Part shown: one piece after another, positions 25,501 to 32,149 of the stretch
Layout of the letters: every line of letters starts with the position of its first letter
Numbering within the stretch: the stretch's first letter is position 1
Source: Methanothrix sp.
GTDB taxonomy: Archaea > Halobacteriota > Methanosarcinia > Methanotrichales > Methanotrichaceae
NCBI GenBank assembly: GCA_030611205.1
Contig: JAUWQF010000011.1
Location: 1-32,149 of the forward strand
DNA length: 32,149 nucleotides
Direction of reading: 5' to 3'
Position numbers and translations under genes: made by a program
Notes under the pieces: generated by a model
Seen by the model: only the letters and a program-made list of their open reading frames with translations
Told to the model about the DNA's origin: nothing
Database searches by the model: none

Positions 25501-26283
25501 CGGATGAAATACCGGAATGTCAAGCATCTTAAGTTTATTTACAGAATTTTCGGCGTTACCTGCATGAAATATTGATTGAAGGTTTATGACGGCATCTACC
25601 CTCGCCGGCTTCATAAAGAACGATTCGGTTACCTCCCCGCTCGATTTAGCACCTAGTTCTGCATCACCCATCCCGAAACAAAAGGCAGGGATCACATCGA
25701 ACTCTTCTTCAAGCTCACGGATCAGCGCATCCACGATCTCAAGGTCTTGATTTACCCAATATGTTCTGAAGAAGAGGATGCCGATCCTATGCTTCTTTGT
25801 TGCGTTGTACCATTCCAGATAGTCATCTACGCCCTCAAAGGCCCTCTCTGCATCTGGGTGGTAGATCCCCTGCCACATGGTCTCGGTTGGAGGATCGAAG
25901 TCGAACTCTAGACCCAGGACTTCTTTTCCAATATACTTAAGCATATTCTTTATGTTCTCTGACCCGCCGTAAACATGGTAGGCGTTGACCGTGGCAACGA
26001 TCTTCAAGGATACGTTTGAGATCGACCAGTAGGATGAATCACGGCCAAATGAGATGACCGGGACGTCCTCGTTCAACCCTTCTACGACCTCGTCCCAGAC
26101 CACATCACTGGTCGGACGCAGGAGGATGAGATCTGCATGTTTGAAGGAGCTTATACAGTTCTCCAGCTTCGCATCATCCTCAAGATCATGTGCGGACCAT
26201 GCGTGCAGTTCTACATCGAGTTCATTGCATGCCTCTGCCAGCAGCGAAATGTCGCTACCCCAGGTTATTGATGTTATCTTCAT
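22546..26283 (-). CDS. cobN: CobN/BchH-type chelatase large subunit
   Basis: A full-length 1245-residue member of the CobN/magnesium-chelatase H family, the porphyrin- or corrin-binding subunit that inserts the metal with help from an AAA+ partner. Recognisable blocks are an N-terminal flavodoxin-like region, HVGTHGNLEFLPGKS near residue 535, and GCCCYFGTHGGLTIAAREIS near 1055 with four clustered cysteines or aromatics. The final about 30 residues (GGSIDVMTMEDVAGW) recur in two cobN tail remnants in this window. Archaea make B12 by the anaerobic early-cobalt route, where CobN is not needed, so this copy may act on salvaged corrinoids, heme or F430-type rings. It follows btuC-btuD. The chlI-like gene at the right edge is a likely partner. 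Confidence 0.9.
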   Translation of the reverse strand: MKITSITWGSDISLLAEACNELDVELHAWSAHDLEDDAKLENCISSFKHADLILLRPTSDVVWDEVVEGLNEDVPVISFGRDSSYWSISNVSLKIVATVNAYHVYGGSENIKNMLKYIGKEVLGLEFDFDPPTETMWQGIYHPDAERAFEGVDDYLEWYNATKKHRIGILFFRTYWVNQDLEIVDALIRELEEEFDVIPAFCFGMGDAELGAKSSGEVTESFFMKPARVDAVINLQSIFHAGNAENSVNKLKMLDIPVFHPLMVYHRTEDEWKEDTQGMSSSEVAWSVAMAEFEGVIEPIIIGASRTEEEHGTEFERHVPVDGQVSKIVRRLKRWISLRDTPKSERKVAFILHNNPCASVEATVGGGAHLDTLESVSRILNTMKEAGYSVDPPESGEDLIENIMDHKAISEFRWTTIDEIVDKGGALARVAKAEDEEGGDTLKPDVKERMWDAGGDPPGEEKDGVPAAMVYDGKIVVTGVRYGNAVVCVQPKRGCAGTRCDGQVCKILHDPEIPPPHQYMATYRWIENNFGADVIIHVGTHGNLEFLPGKSVALSESCYPDIAIGDMPHLYIYNSDNPPEGTIAKRRSYATLIDHMQTVMTESGLYGDLKELEDQIAEYNKTKVSDRARAHALEHIIIDLIRDTNLSEEIKLDVLLENGVSFEKILAKTHEAITKLYNTQIPDGMHIFGENPEGEKKIEFINSILRYDSEMRKLVFDLLGMDIEPSEAKSEVLSEIDALGKELLNGFLRGEDPVTVCKEVLGDRLKRLDEYKIFSVRDKIAEISSSIDASDEIGALLHGFDAGYIEPGPSGLITRGKPEVMPTGRNFYSLDPYKVPTKAAWRIGQRLADGVIEKYVDEHGKRPENIAMYWMCSDIMWADGEQLAQIMHLIGVEPIWKDGKVREYRITPLEELNRPRIDVTIRVSGITRDCFYNCIELIDDAIREVSQLDEPEEMNYLKKHVSESYADGGDGDCARIFASRPGTYGNGVNLAVYASAWKENKDLSDVYVYWNGYEYGKGKFGEESHSKFVSQLKTVDLTFNKTVTDEYDLFGCCCYFGTHGGLTIAAREISGHDVPAYYGDTRDGDKIEVRTLADEVRRVVRTKLLNPKWIEGMKRHGYKGAGDISKRVGRVYGWKATTQEVDDWIFDDIAETFVLDDEMRKFFEKNNPWALEEIGRRLLEAYERGLWDADPDVIDGLKNAYLEMEGWIEERMGDVKGEFQGGSIDVMTMEDVAGWKEKVAKVLKG

Positions 26284-26339
26284 GTTATGCCCCCAACTGT
26301 GTTTTTATCGTAAGCATAGTAAGAAATTAAGTAAATCCA

Positions 26340-26396
26340 TTAGCTTCCCGGTTCCGGGTATACAAACACACCTTGCTCGCCCAAGTTGTCGATCTC
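26340..26396 (-). pseudogene. C-terminal remnant of an SBP gene
   Basis: Eighteen codons reading EIDNLGEQGVFVYPEPGS and stop. GEQGVFVYPEP is the conserved end of the SBPs in this window (DEQGVFVYPE). It starts within the btuD stop and has no start codon or signal of its own. It shows that an SBP gene was once between btuD and cobN, or that the present joint arose by recombination between SBP copies. Confidence 0.7.
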
Positions 26397-27183
26397 ACCC
26401 GGATGCCTTGCCCCCGTTGAGAGATCTTATCGGCACGACATAGGGGGTCTCGAAGCTATCGATCACCACCACCTCGACACCGTAGACCGACCTTACATTT
26501 CCAGATGTGAGCAGGGAGACCGGATCTCCTGTTGCGTAGATCCTGCCCTCCTTCAGCATCACGAGGGTATCGGCGTACCGTGATGCCAGGTTCAGATCGT
26601 GGATGGCCATCACAGCCGAGATATCCGTCTTCCTGACAAGATCACGTATGATCTCCATCACCTCGAGCTGATGTTTCAGATCCAGATTGCTCGTCGGCTC
26701 GTCCAGGAGAAGAACCTCCGGCTCCTGGCAGAGCGCACGGGCGACGAGCACCTTCTGCTTCTGTCCCCCGCTCAGCTCGTTGAAGTCCTTCAGGGCGAAC
26801 TCCTCGATGTTGAGAAGCTCCATAGTCTCCACAACCCTATCTATGTCCTCCTCGGCGACCCGCCAGCCCATATGCGGCCGTCTCCCCATCAGGATGGTAT
26901 CAAAGACCGTTGTCGAGAGGACGCTGGAACTGGACTGGGGGACGTACCCGAGGTACCTTGCGATATCCTGCCTGCCCATCGTCTTGATGTCCCTTCCGTC
27001 CAGGAAGATGCTACCCTTCGGCTTCAGGATCCGGTCGATGCACTTGATGAGCGTCGTTTTGCCGGAGCCGTTCGGCCCGATGAGACCCAGCACCTCGGAG
27101 TCGCCCACGACGATCTCCAGATCATCCAGGATCTTGTTGCTTCCGTAGCTGAAAGAGAGATCCTTTATCTTGATCTTTACCAA
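26395..27183 (-). CDS. btuD: BtuD/FecE-type ABC importer ATPase
   Basis: A 262-residue importer ATPase. Walker A is GPNGSGKTT at residues 36-44, the Q-loop is GYVPQSSSS near 80, and the signature [19 protein letters not shown] lies near 137. Walker B is VLLLDEPTS near 158 and the H-loop [14 protein letters not shown] near 195. These are the standard features of the B12/ferric-chelate class. It overlaps btuC by 7 bases. It is the only intact importer ATPase in the window, against ten SBPs, one more frameshifted copy and one truncated relative. It should energise uptake for several of the receptors. The symbol reflects the family; an iron-chelate or heme substrate is equally possible. Confidence 0.88.
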   Translation of the reverse strand: MVKIKIKDLSFSYGSNKILDDLEIVVGDSEVLGLIGPNGSGKTTLIKCIDRILKPKGSIFLDGRDIKTMGRQDIARYLGYVPQSSSSVLSTTVFDTILMGRRPHMGWRVAEEDIDRVVETMELLNIEEFALKDFNELSGGQKQKVLVARALCQEPEVLLLDEPTSNLDLKHQLEVMEIIRDLVRKTDISAVMAIHDLNLASRYADTLVMLKEGRIYATGDPVSLLTSGNVRSVYGVEVVVIDSFETPYVVPIRSLNGGKASG

Positions 27184-28250
27184 TACTCCTTCCTCCTTCT
27201 CATGAACAGATAGACAAAGAACGGAACGCCCAAAAACGCGGTCATTATGCCCACAGGCAGGATTACCGGCGCCAGAATCGTTCTTGCGACCGTATCAGCC
27301 CCCAGAAGCAGTATGGCACCCATGAGACCCGAGGCTGGCAGGAGGAATCTGTGGTCTCCTCCTATGACCATCCTGGTCATGTGGGGCGCAACCAGACCGA
27401 TAAAACCAATGGTGCCTGTGAAGCAGATTATGCACGCGGTTATGAGCGAGACCAGCGCCATGCAGATCACCCTCACCCCCTCGACGTTCACGCCCAGGCT
27501 CGTTGCGGTCTCATCTCCCGCGCCCATGGCGTTGATATCCCAGGATTTCAAGAGCAGGTAAGGCATACAGCAGGCGAGAACCACTGTGATGAGTCCTACC
27601 TTGGACCATGAAGACCTTCCCAGGCTGCCCATCATCCAGAAGACGACCTCCTGAACCTCCTCAGATGTGCCTACGTACTGGAGGAATGACGTCATCGCGG
27701 AGAAGAGGTACATGATGGCTATGCCGGCGAGGATCATCGTCTCGGGGGTGATGCCCTTGTACTTTGCCAGCCCGTAGACGGTGAACGAGGCGAGCAGTGT
27801 GAATACGAAGGCGTTTCCCACGATGAGATACTCTCCACCGACGAAGCCTGCTCCGAGAACTATGGCCAGGGAAGCTCCGAAGCCTGCTGCAGAGGCGATT
27901 CCAAGGGTGAAGGGGCTTGCTAAAGGGTTCTTTAGTATACCCTGCAGCACCGCTCCTGCAACGGCAAGCCCCATCCCTCCTACGACGGCCATAAGTACGC
28001 GGTGGAGCCTGAGCTTCCAGACGATCGTATCCACAAACCATGTTGCATGGAAGTGGTCCGGGAAGAACTTTGCCAGTATTGCGGCGTAGACCTCGCCAAC
28101 ACTGATATCGGCCGAACCAAGGGTGGCGGCTACCCCTGCCAGCACGATTATTCCAATGAAAAAAATAAGCATGATGAGGAACTTCCGGCCGACGAACCGG
28201 GTGTACTCCTCCTTCAGATCCGCCTTCTTAACTGCTGTCTCTGGAGGCAT
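27177..28250 (-). CDS. btuC: BtuC/FecCD-type ABC importer permease
   Basis: A complete 357-residue permease with a basic cytoplasmic N-terminus (about 25 residues) and about ten hydrophobic segments. Family motifs seen are RLHRVLMAVVGGMGLAVAGA, LQGILKNPLASPFTLGIASA, WMMGSLGRSSW and the late FIGLVAPHMTRMVIGGDHR loop that contacts the ATPase. The N-terminus matches the partial permease at the left edge. The ATG follows TGGAGG-like purines within the upstream remnant. It forms, with btuD, the importer core. The many SBPs nearby probably deliver to this or similar permeases elsewhere; a docking specificity cannot be read from the sequence. Confidence 0.9.
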   Translation of the reverse strand: MPPETAVKKADLKEEYTRFVGRKFLIMLIFFIGIIVLAGVAATLGSADISVGEVYAAILAKFFPDHFHATWFVDTIVWKLRLHRVLMAVVGGMGLAVAGAVLQGILKNPLASPFTLGIASAAGFGASLAIVLGAGFVGGEYLIVGNAFVFTLLASFTVYGLAKYKGITPETMILAGIAIMYLFSAMTSFLQYVGTSEEVQEVVFWMMGSLGRSSWSKVGLITVVLACCMPYLLLKSWDINAMGAGDETATSLGVNVEGVRVICMALVSLITACIICFTGTIGFIGLVAPHMTRMVIGGDHRFLLPASGLMGAILLLGADTVARTILAPVILPVGIMTAFLGVPFFVYLFMRRRKEYW

Positions 28251-28254
28251 GGTC

Positions 28255-28371
28255 TCAGCGATGCTCGATCAAGTTACTCGGCTTAGGATACTCTGATGAG
28301 AGCACCACACCGGTAAAGAGCGGCAGGCATAACGCCAGCATCACCAGGACATAGAAAGCTTCTTTCTTCAT
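28255..28371 (-). pseudogene. SBP signal-peptide remnant (38 codons)
   Basis: The frame reads MKKEAFYVLVMLALCLPLFT, then GVVLSSEYPKPSNLIEHR. The first 30 residues match the start of SBP10 (MNKKFFCALVALALCLS..., SSEYPK). After SSEYPK the ligand domain is gone and a short unrelated tail ends at the btuC start. This is the head of a deleted, dockerin-free SBP gene that once preceded btuC. The upstream DNA keeps a motif shared with SBP10 (ATCTGTAA-AATGTG around 28410-28435). It could still yield a secreted peptide, but that is unlikely to matter. Confidence 0.7.
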
Positions 28372-28867
28372 ACCGGTTCACCTTTTAGTATGTGTTAGTA
28401 TATTTCATCACACACATTGTTACAGATAATTCTTTGATTCGTATTAACTACCACATCGCAGGTATAGCCGGATGATTGATAAGGATGTCGGTTAAAGTGT
28501 TATAACCTAACATTGCCCCATATAGCAAGCCTCTGAGTTATCCTCTGCCCCGGCAGCTGTATATCCATCAGACGGCCTCTTTTGATGTCAGCAGTTACCG
28601 TATAACCGGGCATAAGATCCATATCGGACCATCATTCCACCGAAGATGTTTCCAGCTGGTCAGTCATACGAACAAAAAAATTTGTGTCACGAAGTATGAA
28701 ATCACTTTGGGAGATCCGGTGGTAGGAACATAGCACCTCGGAAGAGGAATATACATCGACGGTATTATTAAAATATGCATGAGGAGCAACCTCCGGCTGA
28801 CGAAACTCATGCGCTCCTCATCGAACTCCGGATCCTGAGCACGTTATCTGGATATGTATGCACCCAA
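28372..28867. other. Gene-poor spacer with remnants and hairpin
   Basis: About 500 bases between SBP9 and the transporter operon. On the left is a promoter-like stretch for the 38-codon remnant, with a motif also found before SBP10. There is a GTTATAAC palindrome at about 28499-28506, like the half-sites of the dyad at 22421. A 40-codon minus-strand frame (28500-28622, MDLMPGYTVTADIKRGRLMD) has no secure identity and could be the end of a lost HlyD-like gene. A hairpin downstream of SBP9 is listed separately. Confidence 0.4.
28779..28821 (-). terminator. Terminator-like hairpin downstream of SBP9
   Basis: ATGAGGAGC (28779-28787) and GCTCCTCAT (28813-28821) are perfect 9-bp arms with a 25-base loop. 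On the minus strand the hairpin lies about 45 bases after the SBP9 stop and is followed by a T-rich run (GCATATTTTAATAAT). This fits the end of the SBP10-SBP9 transcript. Confidence 0.4.
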
Positions 28868-30073
28868 TCAAGTCATTTCGGGGTATACGAAGACTCCCTG
28901 CTCATCAAGACTGTAATCCAGTCCCTGGAACCTCGTCAGGTATTCCTGGTGGATCGCCTCCGGGTCTATCTCCTCGAAGAGGTCCGGATGGAACAACTTT
29001 GCCATGTAAGCCACCCCGATGAAGTACTTCGCGCCGCCGAGAATATCATTGGAGAGCATGTAAACATCTCCATTCCTCACCGATGTGACGTTATCCCAAC
29101 CAGGTCGGTTTATGACGTTCTCCAATAGATCCTCCATCCCGGAGGTATCGTCCTCGCCATAACCACCAAACTTGAGCTTTCCTGCACCACATAGCTTTAT
29201 CACAACTTCAGGATCCCTCACAATCACGCTCTCCGGCTCAACATCGGCATACGACACAGCCATATCACCGAAGATGTTGTTGCCTCCTGCCATCACCAGT
29301 TTCTGATGCCACCCGGCTCCCTGTGTGCAGGTTCTGTAATCAGACCAGCTCTCCAGGTAAACACGCGGCTTCTCATCCTCTGAGAGGCCGCTCACCGAGT
29401 CCGTTATCCCATCCACACAGCTCTGGTAGAAATCAAGGTACTCCCTGGCTTCGTCCTCTCTTTCGAGTATGACGCCCAGCGTCTCTACCTCTTCTACATA
29501 GCTCTCCGGTTTGTGGCAGTCCAGACGAACAACGGTGATCGCCGGGTCAGCCATTTCTATCGTTTTCTGGATGTTTTCGGCCTTGGAGCTCGAAAATGCT
29601 GCATATAAGAAGACCGCATCAGGATGGAGCACCAGTACAGCCTCACAGTCGGGAGACCATACCGACCCGACGCCGGGTAGTTTGCTGGTCTCGGGGAAGA
29701 ATAGCACATCCTCTTTTGTATACTTGCCTATGCCGATTATCGTCTCCTGCGCCATTAAAGATCGCATCACCTCGACGGTCTCACTGTTGAAGACAACTAT
29801 CTTCCTCAGCGGCTTCCAGATCGTCACCTCTCTTCCGGCAGAATCGGTAATCGTCTTTGGATAATTCTCATGTATGTGCCTGATCTCTTCCAGTTGATCG
29901 GAGGTGATCTTTCCATCCTTGTGCAACTGCTCGGCGATCTCCAGCTCCTCGGGGGATACGACTTTATCGCCATCGCCGTCCCCTGCTACTACTATATCCT
30001 GGGCTGCTGCCGGCATTGCTGCCAGCAGCATACATGATGTGAGAAAGAGTGCCAGTAAAGTGGCAGATCTCAT
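28868..30073 (-). CDS. Substrate-binding protein with variant EF-hand/dockerin module (SBP9)
   Basis: A 401-residue exported binding protein. The signal peptide (about 1-25, PAAA) is followed by one canonical EF-hand loop at 32-43 (DGDGDKVVSPEE), a degenerate second loop (DGKITSDQL) and the EEIRHIHENYP helix, as in SBP6 and SBP7. The PF01497-type domain opens with DSAGREVTIWKPLRKIVVF. It ends DLDYSLDEQGVFVYPEMT-like, as in the other SBPs. The ATG is three bases after the SBP10 stop, and GGTGTGA in the end of SBP10 provides the ribosome binding site. It is the second gene of a short operon. Its module type links it to SBP6/7, 8-10 kb away. Confidence 0.88.
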   Translation of the reverse strand: MRSATLLALFLTSCMLLAAMPAAAQDIVVAGDGDGDKVVSPEELEIAEQLHKDGKITSDQLEEIRHIHENYPKTITDSAGREVTIWKPLRKIVVFNSETVEVMRSLMAQETIIGIGKYTKEDVLFFPETSKLPGVGSVWSPDCEAVLVLHPDAVFLYAAFSSSKAENIQKTIEMADPAITVVRLDCHKPESYVEEVETLGVILEREDEAREYLDFYQSCVDGITDSVSGLSEDEKPRVYLESWSDYRTCTQGAGWHQKLVMAGGNNIFGDMAVSYADVEPESVIVRDPEVVIKLCGAGKLKFGGYGEDDTSGMEDLLENVINRPGWDNVTSVRNGDVYMLSNDILGGAKYFIGVAYMAKLFHPDLFEEIDPEAIHQEYLTRFQGLDYSLDEQGVFVYPEMT

Positions 30074-30076
30074 TTT

Positions 30077-31150
30077 TCACACCGCCGGATAGACAAAGAT
30101 CCTTCCTTTTGGATATTCCAGTCCCATGCGCTCAAGATACTCCCTGTAAACCTCTTCCGGATCCAGATCGACAGAGGGATGGAAGAGCCTTGCCCAGTAT
30201 GTCAGCCCCACAACGCTATCCGCTCCGAAGTGCATTCCCCAGTAGCATACGTAAACCCTATCGTTCTTTACCGCAGAGATATTCTCTGCGCCCGGGCGAC
30301 CGGTTATCTCGTCTATTACCTCTTCGAGCTCATATGTATCACTCCAGCCAAGCTCTTTAACCGATTTGATCTTGACTATTACATCAGGGTTCTGATCTAT
30401 CACCCATTCCCAGTCCACCTTCGGATACTCCGCAAGATCTTTGGCGATGTTATCTCCACCTGCGATCCTGCAGAGATCGTTGAGCGCAGATCCCTCTCCA
30501 TAGGTGCCGAGCGCCCCAAGGCCACCCGTGTCGCTCCCCTGGATGTAGACCTTTGGAGGTTCAAGTCCTTCCACGACACCCTCAACGGCTTCCTCTTTCT
30601 CCTCACACCAGTTGCAGTAGTCCTGCGCTGCCTCTTCTCTCTCCAGTATAGCACCCAGCTCTGTTATCTCGTCCTTTAGAGTCTCCTGTTTGTAGAAGTC
30701 AAGCCCGAGGGCCGCGATGTTCTCGAAGGGAGCCAGACCCTCCTCAACCGCGAAGACGCCATAGGGTCTGTCGGTATAGGTGTAAGCGATCACAATGATG
30801 TTCGGAACAATTGTATCGCTATCCTCCATTGCGATCTCGCCGATCCTCTCGTAATCGAACTCCTTCCATGTACCGATAACCTCCCGATCCTGAAACTCCG
30901 GGAAGTAATAGCTCTTCTTTGTGATACTATCGGTCACTCCGACGACCTTATCGGCTGCACCGAGCAACCTGACAGCCTCTGCACCATCTGTATTCAGGAT
31001 GATTATCCTCTCTACAGGCATCTGGATGGTTACTTCCCTTCCAGCAGAATCCGTCACCGTCTTCGGATACTCTGATGAGAGCGCCACGCCGGTACAGAGC
31101 GACAGGCATAACGCCAGCGCCACCAACGCACAGAAAAATTTTTTGTTCAT
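30077..31150 (-). CDS. Substrate-binding protein without dockerin (SBP10)
   Basis: A 357-residue exported binding protein and the only complete SBP in the window without a calcium module. The signal peptide (MNKKFFCALVALALCLSLCT, cleaved near VALSS) leads directly into EYPKTVTDSAGREVTIQMPV. The rest is a normal PF01497-type domain ending LEYPKGRIFVYPAV. It may be the ancestral free periplasmic or cell-surface form. The start at 31150 follows GGGGTATGGGC; an ATG two codons upstream is also possible. A TATA-like TTCATATATAG lies about 75 bases upstream. SBP9 follows in the same operon. The divergent chlI-like gene shares the intergenic region, so coordinated control is likely. Confidence 0.9.
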   Translation of the reverse strand: MNKKFFCALVALALCLSLCTGVALSSEYPKTVTDSAGREVTIQMPVERIIILNTDGAEAVRLLGAADKVVGVTDSITKKSYYFPEFQDREVIGTWKEFDYERIGEIAMEDSDTIVPNIIVIAYTYTDRPYGVFAVEEGLAPFENIAALGLDFYKQETLKDEITELGAILEREEAAQDYCNWCEEKEEAVEGVVEGLEPPKVYIQGSDTGGLGALGTYGEGSALNDLCRIAGGDNIAKDLAEYPKVDWEWVIDQNPDVIVKIKSVKELGWSDTYELEEVIDEITGRPGAENISAVKNDRVYVCYWGMHFGADSVVGLTYWARLFHPSVDLDPEEVYREYLERMGLEYPKGRIFVYPAV

Positions 31151-31514
31151 GCCCATACCCCACTTAATTACAATAATGTCCTCTACCAGCCACATTATTA
31201 CAGATTATCATTTTACTCATATTAGCTGTCTATATATGAAATGAGCATTCGATTAATTAATAAAGATTACGCTTGAAGTGCTATCATTTGCTCCTCTTGG
31301 AATAATGCCTCCGGATAAGTTCGTATGTTATTATGTACCCGATAAGGAGGCAGGTATTCAACGATCTGTTTTGTTATCGATAGCTGTAACATAATTTGAA
31401 TTAAAATCTATATTAAGTACTTATCTTATTAAATAGATTTTAATTAATTAGTCATACGAAAGATAGATTTATATCATGGAGTGTGAAGATCCTTCATAAG
31501 GTAAGGTGACTAAG
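31151..31514. promoter_or_regulatory. Divergent promoter region of SBP10 and the chlI-like gene
   Basis: On the plus strand a TATA box TTTATAT (31468-31474), preceded by a purine-rich BRE-like ACGAAAG, should start transcription near 31498, and GGTGAC lies 4 bases before the ATG. On the minus strand a CATATATAG element near 31228-31240 should serve SBP10. Two inverted repeats lie between. AATTAAAATCTAT (31399-31411) pairs with 31433-31445 around a 21-base centre that is itself palindromic (TAAGTACTTA). TGCCTCC (31306-31312) pairs with GGAGGCA (31346-31352). The first sits just upstream of the chlI-like TATA and is a good operator candidate. I do not recognise a B12 riboswitch. Confidence 0.6.
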
Positions 31515-32149
31515 ATGCATCATCTCAAGAGAAGAACGCTCCCATTTACATCCATCGTGGGCCAGGAAGACATGAAAGAGGCCCTGATCCTCAACGCCAT
31601 AAACCCCAGGATCGGTGGCGTCCTGATACGCGGCGATAAGGGCACCGCCAAATCGACCGCCGTACGCGCTTTAGCAGATCTGCTCGAAGAGATAACGGTG
31701 GTAGAGGGCTGCCCCTTCAACTGCAACCCCTACAACGACGAGGAGATGTGCGATCTCTGCTATCAGAATAGTGACGATCTGAAGATATCGATGCACCATA
31801 CCCCTGTTGTAGACCTGCCACTGGGTGCGACGGAGGACCGGGTCGTCGGGTCTCTGGACGTCGAGCGGGCCATAAAAGAGGGGATCAAGGCCCTGGAGCC
31901 AGGGATCCTGGCCGCGGCAAACCGGGGAATCCTGTACATAGACGAGGTGAACCTCCTCGACGATCATGTAGCCGACGTCCTCCTGGACTCTGCGGCCATG
32001 GGGGTCAACATCGTGGAGCGAGAGGGCGTATCTGTCGCCCACCCGTCGAAGTTTATCCTGGTGGGCACCATGAACCCCGAAGAAGGCGAGCTGAGACCGC
32101 AGCTCCTGGACAGGTTCGGCCTCCAGGTGAACGTGGAGAGCATCGATGA
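31515..32149 (+). CDS. Magnesium/cobalt-chelatase AAA+ subunit, ChlI/BchI-like (runs off the right edge)
   Basis: The first 211 codons of a chelatase motor subunit. The P-loop is [20 protein letters not shown] (about 38-57), Walker B is [20 protein letters not shown], and the sensor-type [20 protein letters not shown] follows, all in the usual order. An insert between P-loop and Walker B holds four cysteines at 66, 70, 79 and 82 (CPFNC ... MCDLC). It may bind a metal or cluster, and plant and cyanobacterial ChlI lack this exact pattern. By family it drives metal insertion by a CobN/BchH-type subunit such as the one at 22546-26283. A D-type subunit probably follows outside the window. It is the only intact gene on the plus strand. 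Confidence 0.9.
   Translation, partial: MHHLKRRTLPFTSIVGQEDMKEALILNAINPRIGGVLIRGDKGTAKSTAVRALADLLEEITVVEGCPFNCNPYNDEEMCDLCYQNSDDLKISMHHTPVVDLPLGATEDRVVGSLDVERAIKEGIKALEPGILAAANRGILYIDEVNLLDDHVADVLLDSAAMGVNIVEREGVSVAHPSKFILVGTMNPEEGELRPQLLDRFGLQVNVESID

Noticed and set aside
28500-28622. A 40-codon minus-strand gene
   Set aside because: The sequence PGYTVTADIKRGR loosely recalls HlyD-like ends, but it is too short, with no clear ribosome binding site or conserved neighbour, to call a gene.
31151-31514. Cobalamin riboswitch upstream of SBP10 or the chlI-like gene
   Set aside because: I could not find a B12-box-like GCCACTG element with the expected surrounding helices; the palindromes look like protein-binding sites.
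1-32149. CRISPR array or tandem short repeats
   Set aside because: The only repeats are duplicated genes and their upstream regions. No regularly spaced short direct repeats are visible.

Overview
The window looks like part of an archaeal chromosome, most likely from a methane- or alkane-metabolising euryarchaeon (ANME-1/Methanophagales-like or a methanogen relative). Supporting signs are TATA-type AT-rich promoters, GGAGG/GGTGAT ribosome binding sites, an archaeal CobN/ChlI-type chelatase, a three-gene nitrogenase-like set and an HmdB-like radical SAM enzyme. No rRNA, tRNA or mcr gene is present, so the lineage is an inference from gene content.

Almost everything is on the minus strand, so the order of transcription is right to left. 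From 31150 to 28868 lie two substrate-binding protein (SBP) genes. From 28371 to 22546 lies a B12/iron-chelate transporter (btuC, btuD) followed by a full-length cobN, with small SBP gene remnants at both joints. From 22311 to 10015 is what looks like one long operon: five SBP genes head to tail, an HmdB-like radical SAM gene, a sixth SBP gene with a frameshift, and a nitrogenase-like D-K-H set. A divergent chelatase ATPase gene (chlI/bchI-like) leaves the right edge on the plus strand. From about 10 kb to 5.8 kb is a gene graveyard: a stomatin-like head, a truncated btuD, a complete DrrAB-type exporter, a transposase tail, a frameshifted btuD copy and a winged-helix/CobN-tail fusion. From 5.6 kb to the left edge are two duplicated modules (dockerin SBP, SAM methyltransferase, btuC). 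One of these is broken by a deletion scar that carries a 209-bp MITE-like element.

The most unusual feature is the number and architecture of the SBPs. There are ten substantial PF01497-type (BtuF/FepB/TroA-like) genes in about 31 kb, one of them frameshifted. Nine have an N-terminal calcium-loop module between the signal peptide and the ligand domain. In six it is a dockerin with two loops, and in three it is a variant with one good EF-hand loop. This architecture suggests exported binding proteins held on a cohesin scaffold encoded elsewhere, with few permeases serving many receptors.

Together with CobN-ChlI, the nitrogenase-like reductase, the radical SAM enzyme and the methyltransferases, the locus can be read as a system to capture, import, re-metallate and chemically remodel a tetrapyrrole (corrinoid, F430 or heme-like) or another metal chelate. 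The gene families and their linkage are visible or established. The substrate and the overall pathway are inference.
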